Origin: CAZIOI01 sp964540855
GTDB taxonomy: Bacteria; Patescibacteriota; UBA1384; DTJR01
DNA: 31,896 nucleotides
Reading direction: 5' to 3'
Assembly (NCBI GenBank): GCA_964540855.1
Contig: CAZIOI010000006.1
Coordinates: 1 to 31,896 of the forward strand
Position 1 is the stretch's first letter. Each line of letters opens with the position of its first letter. This document shows positions 1 to 6,188 of the stretch, piece after piece. The position numbers were made by a program, and so were the translations under genes. Under the pieces are notes generated by a model. The model worked only from the letters and a program-made list of their open reading frames with translations. It searched no databases and had not been told where the DNA came from.

Positions 1-77
1 TTTATGAAGCCACAGATTATACTCGAGATGTTGCATTGGTTCTAGAATTCAGCATGCACAGCTTAGCCTTGAACTAA
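1..77 (+). CDS. 3' end of a possible upstream gene (partial)
   Basis: One frame is open from the window edge to a TAA at 75-77 and encodes about 24 residues ending SMHSLALN. No start codon is in the window, so this can only be the tail of a gene that begins to the left. The fragment is too short to assign to a family. The stop codon lies inside the promoter of the following tRNA gene, which would be a compact but ordinary arrangement. It could equally be chance open frame. Confidence 0.3.
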   Translation, partial: YEATDYTRDVALVLEFSMHSLALN

Positions 78-97
78 AAGTAATTCTTTGCTAAAAT
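69..97 (+). promoter_or_regulatory. Promoter of tRNA-Asp
   Basis: A -35 box TTGAAC at 69-74 and a -10 box TAAAAT at 92-97 are separated by 17 bases, matching the housekeeping sigma consensus. The predicted start of transcription is about 103-105, just ahead of the tRNA 5' end at 107. Confidence 0.7.
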
Positions 98-106
98 TTC
101 TTCGTT

Positions 107-183
107 GGGGTGGTAGCTCAACTGGTTAGAGCGATAGCCTGTCACGCTATAGGTTGAGGGTTCGAGTCCCTTCCATCCCGCCA
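107..183 (+). tRNA. tRNA-Asp (anticodon GTC)
   Basis: A full cloverleaf can be folded by eye. The acceptor stem pairs GGGGTGG (107-113) with CCATCCC (173-179), including one G-U pair. The D arm uses GCTC/GAGC. The anticodon stem is ATAGC/GCTAT, with loop CTGTCAC placing anticodon GTC at 141-143. The T arm has loop TTCGAGT. The discriminator base is G180, as expected for tRNA-Asp, and the 3' CCA is encoded at 181-183. A promoter lies just upstream and a terminator hairpin just downstream, so the gene is probably a single transcription unit. Confidence 0.97.
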
Positions 184-190
184 GAAACAC

Positions 191-214
191 AGACGGCCAT
201 TTATGGTCGTTTTT
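191..214 (+). terminator. Intrinsic terminator after tRNA-Asp
   Basis: CGGCCAT (194-200) pairs with ATGGTCG (203-209), with one G-U pair, and is followed by five T residues (210-214). A longer 11-bp perfect outer stem, CCAGAAACACA (181-191) with TGTGTTTCTGG (214-224), uses the tRNA CCA end as its left arm. The transcript could therefore fold in two nested ways. This may help terminate transcription and present the 3' end for processing. Confidence 0.7.
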
Positions 215-222
215 GTGTTTCT

Positions 223-330
223 GGAAGGAGGAAGTGAAGGACTCGAAAGCCGGAGCGCGACGGCGCGAGGCGGGGTCGATCGCAAAATCACCAGATTTTG
301 ACGAGTGACCGAGTCCCTTCCATCCCGCCA
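223..330 (+). other. Structured element ending in a copy of the tRNA-Asp 3' end
   Basis: The last 21 bases (310-330) are identical to 163-183 of tRNA-Asp, running from the T loop through CCA. The sequence before them can pair with this copy: GGACTCG (239-245) is complementary to CGAGTCC (310-316). Two smaller hairpins lie inside: GCGC-GACG-GCGC near 254-266, and AAAATC-ACCA-GATTTT near 284-299. There is no 5' half of a tRNA. It looks like a tRNA-derived repeat that may form a stable RNA, or a relic of recombination at the tRNA gene. No function is known to me. Confidence 0.5.
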
Positions 331-403
331 CGTATATCCTGATTGCAAAGGCGATCGGAAACGTGGCTGTCGCGTTTTCTACTTCGCTTCGCGAAAAGAA
401 TAA

Positions 404-419
404 CCTGCCTACCGGCAGG
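404..419. repeat. Short palindromic repeat
   Basis: CCTGCC-TACC-GGCAGG forms a 6-bp stem with a 4-base loop, followed by a further GCAGGC. Repeats of this composition are common between genes in Patescibacteria, and from memory I regard it as a member of that class. Only one clear copy is in the window. Confidence 0.4.
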
Positions 420-437
420 CGCAGGCACGACGCCAAT

Positions 438-460
438 AATGACCCAATCGGGTCATTTTT
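438..460 (+). terminator. Terminator-like hairpin
   Basis: AATGACCC (438-445) and GGGTCATT (450-457) form an 8-bp perfect stem with a 4-base loop, and the right arm runs into TTTTT (456-460). It fits a rho-independent terminator on the plus strand and could stop read-through from tRNA-Asp or from the structured element before it. Confidence 0.6.
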
Positions 461-680
461 GTGTTGATGTTGGAAAAACGAAGGACTCGAACTTTTTGGC
501 TAAATTAGTTTATATATCGATCGAATATGGATGGGACTCGAACTCATTCTTGAGTCAGCAAAACGTCAAAAATGCGGAACCTTTCTCTGGCTGTTTAAAA
601 CGTACTTATATCCACGATCTCATCCAATAAATTCTATTTCGACTATACCGTCAAATTTTATATAAATCCTGAGCTCGCAA

Positions 681-723
681 TAAAGAAAACACCCATCCAG
701 AGATGTGACTTTCGGGATGGGTG
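681..723 (-). terminator. Terminator of the radical SAM cassette
   Basis: On the minus strand CACCCATCC pairs with GGATGGGTG (9 bp, arms at 715-723 and 690-698, 16-base loop), followed by TTTTCTTTA. A second GC hairpin (GGGGC/GCCCC, 732-756) lies between it and the end of the methyltransferase gene at 781. Both lie immediately downstream of the minus-strand cassette and would end its transcript. Confidence 0.65.
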
Positions 724-780
724 AGGAAGGGGGGGCGGGTTGAACCGCTCTGCCCCAAATGCCTTGTGATCAGTTTGCGT

Positions 781-1479
781 CTAACTAGCACATGCTAATC
801 CCGGAGTGAGATAAGCGATACCGATTTGGGCAAACTGAATAGTCTCGGCAGCCAAATTGGCTTGTGCAAGCTCACTGAGCAGGAAGTGGGGATGATAAGC
901 CATGGAATGGAGTCCGCTTTTCGTCGAGAAGAGGGTTCCTTGGTTGTCATCTCTAACATTCAACCCTGCATACTGGCAAGCGCTGAAGTAGTTCAGGCGT
1001 GTCATCAGCGACAAAGGTGATGTCGTGTAGGTGCTAATACAAAAGGGCGATGCGCATCTCTTGATCGATCCGATGACAGCAGAGTACGACTCAATGTTGC
1101 CGAAGCTATTGAACGGGAAGAACAAGAGCGCCTTGCTCTGTTTGTTCCCAAGCAATTCTGGGGTAACAATATCGTCGAGCTTCTCCGCATCACCGACCAC
1201 AAACTGACAAGTCGAGGCAGAAAGGCCGAGCTCGTGGGCTCGCTCAATACCTGCCTCGATATACCGTGTGACCAAGTCGATTCCGACGTACCTCTTGCTG
1301 TGGGCGATGGACCATTCCAGATAGCGACCCTGCATACATCCAACTTCTACGAGGAGATCAAACGATGACTCTACTCTTTCGAGCAGAAGTGCCTCCTCCA
1401 CTAAGAACTCCTTGATTTCGGTCGGATACATGCCATCTTCAACTAAGCGGTCTCCGAGACCGCAGTCGTAGAAGCTCAT
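781..1479 (-). CDS. Class I SAM-dependent methyltransferase
   Basis: A 232-residue protein with a Rossmann-fold methyltransferase core. Motif I is LLVEVGCMQGRYLE (about residues 42-55), where the usual glycine-rich GxGxG is relaxed to GCMQG. Next come YVGIDLVTRYIEAG, with the acidic residue that binds the SAM ribose, VVGDAEKL, and a hydrophobic strand ALLFFPFNSFGNI in the post-II position. The methyl acceptor cannot be read from the sequence. The start ATG has AAGGAG seven bases upstream and lies 10 bases after the stop of the B3/B4 gene, so it is the last gene of a three-gene operon. Codon use is GC-rich compared with the AT-leaning host genes. A small-molecule or peptide substrate shared with the upstream radical SAM enzyme is my inference. 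Confidence 0.85.
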   Translation of the reverse strand: MSFYDCGLGDRLVEDGMYPTEIKEFLVEEALLLERVESSFDLLVEVGCMQGRYLEWSIAHSKRYVGIDLVTRYIEAGIERAHELGLSASTCQFVVGDAEKLDDIVTPELLGNKQSKALLFFPFNSFGNIESYSAVIGSIKRCASPFCISTYTTSPLSLMTRLNYFSACQYAGLNVRDDNQGTLFSTKSGLHSMAYHPHFLLSELAQANLAAETIQFAQIGIAYLTPGLACAS

Positions 1480-1489
1480 GGCAATCTCC

Positions 1490-2155
1490 TTATACGATAT
1501 ACGTCTCGATTTGTTCTCTCGGCGCTGACGAATAAGCGGAGAGGAGGTCAGCGGCTCGCTGAAGGCATTGTTCTAGACCTTCAGGGCCTGCGAAAGAGAT
1601 GATCACCGTCATTAGATCGTGGGTGTTGTTGGTGATCATTGCCCTTTCTGAGTCACTTGTCGGACTTCCGAAAGGGCCTTTGTCGTCGGCAAAAACCGGT
1701 AGCTCTTCGATGTTGATGGTCTCCTTGCCAATACCCTTGAAAGACTCGCCAGGTTTGCCGATTCTAAATGTGATAGAACCGTGGAGATTTGCGAGATCGT
1801 ACGATCCAACGGAGTGCTTACTCTCGATGGAGACTAGGTTGTTGACGTCAACGACAGTGTTGATATGGTACAGACCCTTGCCCTGAAGCACACGGCGGAG
1901 AAGAGCTTCGGCAGAACCGCGATAGCGCGCGGGATCTTTGCCAATAGCTTTGTAACCATCTCGCAAAGCCCTGATCTTGGGGATCGCGTACAAGTCGTCG
2001 AAAGTCAAACCCGACGTAGCTTCTTTGGCTGCTCGGGTTAGCTCGTTCAGCAGGTCGCTCCCACTTTTGCCGACTCGAACAGGCGTGTGCACAATACCCA
2101 GAGTCAGATCAGGGATTGCCTTCTTAAGGTCTTGATCAATCTCGATAGTTGCCAT
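1490..2155 (-). CDS. Stand-alone B3/B4 tRNA-editing-like domain protein
   Basis: About 221 residues matching the B3/B4 domain found in the beta subunit of phenylalanyl-tRNA synthetase (COG3382-type stand-alone proteins). The recognisable core is RDGYKAIGKDPARYRGSAEA, then LLRRVLQGKGLYHINTVVD, then VGSYDLANL, and later DDKGPFGSPTSDSERAMIT. In PheRS this domain hydrolyses mischarged Tyr-tRNA(Phe). Free-standing versions are thought to act on amino acids or aminoacyl-tRNA in trans, but this one is not assigned. I place the start at the internal ATG (2155) because AGAAAGGA sits 5 bases ahead of it. An upstream in-frame ATG at 2176 has no such site and would overlap the ribosome-binding region. 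It sits between the radical SAM and methyltransferase genes in one operon. Confidence 0.85.
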   Translation of the reverse strand: MATIEIDQDLKKAIPDLTLGIVHTPVRVGKSGSDLLNELTRAAKEATSGLTFDDLYAIPKIRALRDGYKAIGKDPARYRGSAEALLRRVLQGKGLYHINTVVDVNNLVSIESKHSVGSYDLANLHGSITFRIGKPGESFKGIGKETINIEELPVFADDKGPFGSPTSDSERAMITNNTHDLMTVIISFAGPEGLEQCLQRAADLLSAYSSAPREQIETYIV

Positions 2156-2191
2156 TTCGTCCTTTCTCTGTGTCATTGTATCATCGCAGTT

Positions 2192-3814
2192 TTACAAGAC
2201 AAGCTGACGGTAAAGCTGCATTATCTCGTTGACTTCGCTCAATACCGGGGGGCTTTGCCCGGCAACAGGATACAGCACTGACGCTTCACCGAAGTCACAG
2301 AAGGCTTCAAGCCATTCGTCTGTAGGCGTGCCCCAACGTACGTAATCATAGTTCGTGCCACCGTCATCACCCTTGAGAGGGTGCTGGACAGCCCAGTTGA
2401 TACTGACCGGCGATGGTGAGCCATACTGCCGTTTCCATTCGCCCAGCTGAGCTAGCAAGCGAATTCGGTTCTGATGGGACTCCCCAAGACCGAAAAGGAT
2501 TGCGCTGCCACAACTGATTTGCAGGTCTACCAGTAACTCCAGGGCCTGTTGAGTCCGTTCGGACCAGGATTGTTGGCTTGACAGGGTATCTTTGCTCATA
2601 CCACCAATCTGTTCGGGATCAAAGGTTTCGATTCCGATAAATAGGTAGTCGAGGCCAACCCTCTTGAGATCTTCGAGAATCTTAGACCGTTGAAGAATCT
2701 GATCAATTGTGAATTGCCCTCCGAACCTCAGATCAAGCTGCGCCGCTTCTAGCAACTCGACAAATTTCCCAAGCAAAGGTTTCGAGCCTGCCAGGATGGT
2801 CGAGTCTTCTACGAAGACACTAGCCTTGAAGCCCGGGCTGTCTTCTTCGATTACTTGCGCAGCTGTACAGAGCTGACGGAAGAGGCGACTTACGCTCGTG
2901 TCAAGCTCGGACATTGGTCCGGTAACGCTGCGTCTCTCGCTACAATATATGCAATCAAAAACACAGCCAGACCCAGTATCGCCGAACACGTGAGCAGTCA
3001 ACCTTCCACCGAACACATCAAACGCTGAGCTAACGCCAAAAACCTCGGCAGGAGTGGGCAGGTAATTTCGTTCCAAAGCAATTCCAGTGCTAACAATAGT
3101 CCTGATCTTTTCACCTGCAACCCAACCGATGATCCAACGCCCAGGCACATCATTTACGCTGCCAAGATGATCGGTAATTCTGCTGAATGATTGCTTGCGA
3201 GAGTCATGGGAATCAACCATCTCGCCGATCCATGGGATAATCCCTTCGCCTTCGCCAGAAACCACCAGGTCAAAGACCCTTGGAATCTTAGCATTTGCCA
3301 TAAGGCTGAGTGGTGAACTACGATGATGTGTCACTTGTCCCGACTCGTCACGATAGATGGACTCTGAAACATGTCTTCCGCCAAGAACGATATATACTGC
3401 GTCACCAAGGACCTCTCTTGCTCTCTTGGCGCATGCAATCGCTCCCGGAAAAGATATGCTCATTGTCCCGATAAGCAGTAGGTTGGGACGATCTTGCTGA
3501 AGCTTCTCCTCAAACGTGGAAAGCTCATCCTCGAGTGAGTGCAACAGCATAATCGATTTATTGCGATCCTGTCGCGAACCAGCCCAGTTTGAATCACCCC
3601 AGGCTCCTACACCATCCCGGGCAAGAATCCCAGCGCACCTACAAGCATTATGTATACTAACCGGATCCTCTCCGTTTAACACTCTTCGGCCTAGGACACC
3701 CTTTCGATTCTCTGGTGCAGCAATAGCCATAACCCGGAGTGCTATTGTATCCACCTCCTCTGGACGGCTACTTTTAACCGCCGAGCATCTATACAGAACG
3801 TTCAGTGATTTCAA
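2192..3814 (-). CDS. Radical SAM protein with B12-binding-like N-terminal domain
   Basis: A 540-residue protein. Residues ~110-200 look like a cobalamin-binding Rossmann domain: LLLIGTMSISFPGAIACAK, YIVLGGRHVSE, VVSGEGEGIIP. They lack the DxHxxG lower-ligand motif, as do several B12 radical SAM enzymes. The radical SAM 4Fe-4S motif is C284-x3-C288-x2-C291 in GSGCVFDCIYCSERR. A typical barrel follows, including GLDYLFIGIETFDPEQIGGM, similar to the GxES region. Class B enzymes of this kind methylate unreactive carbons or rearrange substrates; the substrate here is unknown. The first open codon is a TTG at 3814, with GGAAG about 11 bases upstream. A strong GAGGAGGTGG lies inside the gene near 3750 without a well-placed ATG, so the start is uncertain. 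It is the first gene of the cassette and is GC-rich. Confidence 0.85.
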   Translation of the reverse strand: MKSLNVLYRCSAVKSSRPEEVDTIALRVMAIAAPENRKGVLGRRVLNGEDPVSIHNACRCAGILARDGVGAWGDSNWAGSRQDRNKSIMLLHSLEDELSTFEEKLQQDRPNLLLIGTMSISFPGAIACAKRAREVLGDAVYIVLGGRHVSESIYRDESGQVTHHRSSPLSLMANAKIPRVFDLVVSGEGEGIIPWIGEMVDSHDSRKQSFSRITDHLGSVNDVPGRWIIGWVAGEKIRTIVSTGIALERNYLPTPAEVFGVSSAFDVFGGRLTAHVFGDTGSGCVFDCIYCSERRSVTGPMSELDTSVSRLFRQLCTAAQVIEEDSPGFKASVFVEDSTILAGSKPLLGKFVELLEAAQLDLRFGGQFTIDQILQRSKILEDLKRVGLDYLFIGIETFDPEQIGGMSKDTLSSQQSWSERTQQALELLVDLQISCGSAILFGLGESHQNRIRLLAQLGEWKRQYGSPSPVSINWAVQHPLKGDDGGTNYDYVRWGTPTDEWLEAFCDFGEASVLYPVAGQSPPVLSEVNEIMQLYRQLVL

Positions 3815-3822
3815 GTTACGAT

Positions 3823-3839
3823 TACTTCCGACGGAAGTA
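3823..3839. promoter_or_regulatory. Operator-like palindrome over the -10 box
   Basis: TACTTCCG-A-CGGAAGTA is a perfect inverted repeat with 8-bp arms and a single central base. It overlaps the -10 box and the predicted transcription start of the cassette, the usual place for a repressor site. No matching regulator gene adjoins it, so the binding protein is unknown. Confidence 0.5.
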
Positions 3840-3864
3840 TACCACCCAGTAGGACAGGTTCCAA
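3836..3864 (-). promoter_or_regulatory. Promoter of the radical SAM cassette
   Basis: On the minus strand a -35 box TTGGAA (plus positions 3859-3864) and a -10 box TATACT (3836-3841) are separated by exactly 17 bases. Transcription should start near 3829, about 15 bases before the TTG start of the radical SAM gene. Confidence 0.65.
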
Positions 3865-3875
3865 TAGGAGTAGCC

Positions 3876-3894
3876 TAATAAACAAAGTTTATTA
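3876..3894. repeat. AT-rich palindrome between divergent units
   Basis: TAATAAAC-AAA-GTTTATTA has 8-bp perfect arms around a 3-base centre. It lies upstream of the cassette promoter and is followed by a run of A. It does not have the T run needed for termination on either strand. It may be a protein-binding site or a junction scar. Confidence 0.4.
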
Positions 3895-3922
3895 AAAAAA
3901 TAATTGAAATAGATATAAAAAA

Positions 3923-3948
3923 GAGTTCGAATCCCTTCCGTTCCACCA
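3923..3948 (+). other. tRNA 3'-end fragment (T arm to CCA)
   Basis: The stretch reads like the 3' quarter of a tRNA: T loop TTCGAAT, the right T-stem strand, an acceptor strand CCGTTCC, discriminator A and CCA. No 5' half precedes it. Its last 21 bases (3928-3948) match 17 of 21 positions of the tRNA-Asp 3' end at 163-183, and all four differences are transitions. It could be the far-end remnant left by an element that integrated at a tRNA gene, or an independent tRNA relic. Confidence 0.55.
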
Positions 3949-3970
3949 AAATAAAACATGAGTTTTACGC

Positions 3971-3976
3971 TATAAT
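3971..3976 (+). promoter_or_regulatory. -10 box upstream of the metallophosphoesterase
   Basis: TATAAT is a perfect consensus -10 box 32 bases before the GTG start. I see no good -35 box at 16-18 bases upstream, so the promoter is plausible but incomplete. A GGAGG ribosome site at 3998-4002 lies 6 bases from the start codon. Confidence 0.45.
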
Positions 3977-4008
3977 GGGTTTAGAGCAAAAATTTATGGA
4001 GGTAGAGG

Positions 4009-5004
4009 GTGAAAATATTGTATATATCAGTGATCGCTATTTTGTTGTGTTTAGTTGCATTATTTATAAAATATAAATTTAATCCTACAAAAACCTTATC
4101 AATTGAACCCTTTGCAAGCGAGAATAACAAAAGAGATCTTGTTGTAGTCATCAGCGATCTTCATCTTGGTGCTGATCTTGCCTATGCTGAACTAAAGGAC
4201 AATGGCAAACCGCTTGAAAATTTCTTGGAAAAAGTAAAGGTTTCACCAAATATCAAAGAACTTGTTATCGCCGGTGATTTAGTTGATGAATGGTTTGTGC
4301 CTGCGACTATCGACACATATCAAGGCAAGGATCAGGCGTCATTTGTAAAACGTATCGCTGAGACTAATAAAGCAGTTTTTGATGCCTTCAATCGGATTAT
4401 CAAAGAGGGAAATATCAAAGTTACCTACGTACCCGGAAATCATGATCTTACTGTAACAGCAGAGCAAATCGAGAGTGTTCTTCCCGGGATCAGTCAGGCG
4501 CGAGACGATGTCCAGGGTTTAGGCACATATTCGCCTGCCGACCTTCCGCAGATAGCCATCGAGCATGGGCATCGCTACAATTTTTTCTGTGCACCGGATC
4601 CGATTTCTAACCAATCCGTAGCGCCCGGCACCATAATGCCACCCGGATATTTCTTTACTCGTATTGCCGCACTCCATGTCCAGCAACAATGTAAAACTCC
4701 AGCTGAAACTGCGCCTGTTGTTTCGCTAAACAGTGCGGCAGATAAGAGTCAAAATCTATTGTATGGATACTGGAAAGATTGGCAGTTTACACTCAATAGT
4801 TTTCCGATAACTAACAAATTTGATGAGAAAATTATCACTACCAATGTCAATGGATTCACCGGTAATTATGCGGTAAATGATTTGCTACCATTTCAATCTA
4901 CTTCCGGAGGAACTTTAGACGTCAATCTCTACAAAGGAATTCAAGATACTTGGAATCAAAGACAAAAAATCAATCAAGTGGCCATAGATATACCGACAGA
5001 CTGA
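4009..5004 (+). CDS. Membrane-anchored calcineurin-like metallophosphoesterase, ended by in-frame UGA
   Basis: 331 residues up to the first stop. A single N-terminal membrane segment (about residues 3-20) anchors the protein, and the rest carries metallophosphoesterase metal-binding motifs in order: D50-L-H52 (VVVISDLHLGAD), G89-D90-L-V-D93, G143-N-H-D146 and E185-HGH188. The last motif of the family, GHTH, is absent from this product. It appears in the same frame beyond the UGA at 5002-5004, at codons 365-368. The full frame to TAA at 5329-5331 would be 440 residues. The GTG start has GGAGG at good spacing. Either the gene has acquired a nonsense mutation or the stop is sometimes read through. 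The substrate is unknown; a phospholipid or nucleotide-sugar phosphate outside the membrane would fit the topology. Confidence 0.8.
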   Translation: MKILYISVIAILLCLVALFIKYKFNPTKTLSIEPFASENNKRDLVVVISDLHLGADLAYAELKDNGKPLENFLEKVKVSPNIKELVIAGDLVDEWFVPATIDTYQGKDQASFVKRIAETNKAVFDAFNRIIKEGNIKVTYVPGNHDLTVTAEQIESVLPGISQARDDVQGLGTYSPADLPQIAIEHGHRYNFFCAPDPISNQSVAPGTIMPPGYFFTRIAALHVQQQCKTPAETAPVVSLNSAADKSQNLLYGYWKDWQFTLNSFPITNKFDEKIITTNVNGFTGNYAVNDLLPFQSTSGGTLDVNLYKGIQDTWNQRQKINQVAIDIPTD

Positions 5005-5331
5005 GCAATCGAGTACGTTGCTGATCCAAAAGAATCAGACAGCCAAGCCGCTATACAGTATTTCACAAATCCTGAATCAGACAAAAGGATAGTAATATTC
5101 GGGCACACCCACGTTGCAAAAATAATCGCATCCGAAAACTCAGCAGGTAAAAAAACCATTTATGCCAATTCGGGTACATGGATTGACCGAAATAGAGACA
5201 ATACAACTATGAATTTTGTTGTGATCTCTCCGCAAACCGGCAATTCCTCCAGTCAAACAACCGTCAAACTTTATAATTTCCAAGGAGAGGTCGTAAACAA
5301 GATGGCTGAAGAATCATTGGGATCTGAGTAA
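5005..5331 (+). pseudogene. In-frame C-terminal part of the metallophosphoesterase beyond the UGA
   Basis: This segment continues the phosphoesterase frame for 108 codons with no further stop and no frameshift. It encodes RIVIFGHTHVAKII, holding the fourth metal-binding motif GHTH, then a strand-rich end (NSGTWIDR, MNFVVISPQ, VKLYNFQGEV). There is no good ribosome site for separate translation. The conserved catalytic motif and intact frame suggest either a very recent nonsense mutation, suppression, or an assembly error. AGCAA/TTGCT can form a weak 5-bp hairpin directly over and after the UGA (5004-5022). Confidence 0.7.
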
Positions 5332-5361
5332 TTTGATCAAGTCTTATGTAAAGGTCCTGAC

Positions 5362-6177
5362 TCATATGATTGTTACATTATCAAGATTTGCGTTTGCACC
5401 TTTCAAGAGCGCGTAAGTAACTTTGTCCATTTTTGCCCCGTCAAAAATCGCCGACTTCACGGCAGTATGGTGAAAAATCACATTGTGCAAAGTGGCTTCT
5501 CTGAAGGAAGTGTTTTTGAGAGACGAGCTATCGAAGACAACACGTTCGAGTATCAGACTATCAAATTTAACACCAGACAGATCAGATTGACTGAAGTCAG
5601 TCCCAACAAGTATAGAATCCGCAAATGTTGCATCGTGTAAGTCCGCGCCTTTTAAAGTGGTATTGGCGAGGTTAGCACCATCGAAAACAACATTTCGAGC
5701 ATCGGTACCTACAAACACCGCCCCGGCAAGATTTGCCTTCACAAACGAAGCGCTCCTGAGATCAGTTGCTCGAAAAATTGAATTTGTAAGATCCGATCGG
5801 TCAAAGCGTGTTTCTCTCAGCTCGGTGCAGTTGAAGTCTGATTCGTGCAAATCGACATCTGTCAGATCGGATTCTTTTAACATAATCTGATGAAATTTTT
5901 TGTCGCTTCCTACGCTCTTTTTTACAGCTTCACGGATTGACGGCTTTTCTTTTGACCTACTGCCATTATGTGGCAACTGCTCCATAATTTCTTCAACATC
6001 GCCAAATGAATCTATTGTCGCCTGATAAGCTTCGTCGTCACCTTTGCCTTCTTCTTTGAAGTCTTCGAATTTTTCAAGCAAATTCGACAATAACTCATTT
6101 GTGACATCAGCGCGTGATGGAAAATTGCCGTAGGGCGCGAAAGTTTTATCCAAAAATTTTATAAATTTCTTTTCCAT
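5362..6177 (-). CDS. HAAS-type N-terminal domain fused to a pentapeptide-repeat beta-helix
   Basis: 271 residues. The first ~75 resemble the alpha-helical HAAS/DUF1700 domain: a short helical start, then LLSNLLEKFEDFKEEGKGDD and FGDVEEIMEQLPHN. After a charged linker, residues ~100-268 are pentapeptide repeats of the A(D/N)LxF type, such as ANLAGAVFVG, ANLANTTLKG, ADLHDATFAD and SDLSGVKFD. These should fold as a right-handed four-sided beta-helix. There is no membrane segment. AAAGGA lies 5 bases ahead of the ATG, and the PadR gene ends 11 bases upstream, so the two form an operon. HAAS domains are commonly encoded next to PadR regulators. Their usual partner is a membrane or transport domain, so the soluble beta-helix is unusual. 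Function is unknown. Confidence 0.8.
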   Translation of the reverse strand: MEKKFIKFLDKTFAPYGNFPSRADVTNELLSNLLEKFEDFKEEGKGDDEAYQATIDSFGDVEEIMEQLPHNGSRSKEKPSIREAVKKSVGSDKKFHQIMLKESDLTDVDLHESDFNCTELRETRFDRSDLTNSIFRATDLRSASFVKANLAGAVFVGTDARNVVFDGANLANTTLKGADLHDATFADSILVGTDFSQSDLSGVKFDSLILERVVFDSSSLKNTSFREATLHNVIFHHTAVKSAIFDGAKMDKVTYALLKGANANLDNVTII

Positions 6178-6188
6178 ATTTTCCTTTC

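Larger units (their letters stand above)
331..680. other. Noncoding stretch with small hairpins and tRNA T-arm fragments
   Basis: No convincing gene lies here. It contains a short GC hairpin at 404-419 and a terminator-like hairpin at 438-460. GAAGGACTCGAA at 480-491 also occurs at 236-247, and GGGACTCGAA lies at 533-542. The last two resemble the reverse complement of a tRNA T arm. The small open frame at 343-630 crosses these repeats and looks spurious. Confidence 0.5.

Noticed and set aside
74..436. 120-residue minus-strand open frame over tRNA-Asp
   Set aside because: It is antisense to a complete tRNA gene and its repeats; the repeated WKGL motif arises from the repeated tRNA end.
343..630. 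95-residue plus-strand open frame after the tRNA
   Set aside because: It crosses a terminator hairpin and tRNA-derived repeats and lacks a ribosome site.
3876..3894. Palindrome as a terminator
   Set aside because: It is followed by A on the plus strand, and on the minus strand the T run precedes the stem instead of following it.
5002..5004. UGA read as glycine (Gracilibacteria/Absconditabacteria code)
   Set aside because: Long genes such as secA, typA and serS have no internal UGA, and ruvB, the LTD gene and the 99-residue gene end with UGA.
5002..5022. Selenocysteine insertion at the UGA
   Set aside because: The downstream hairpin is only 5 bp and the position is not in a redox motif; no Sec machinery is visible.
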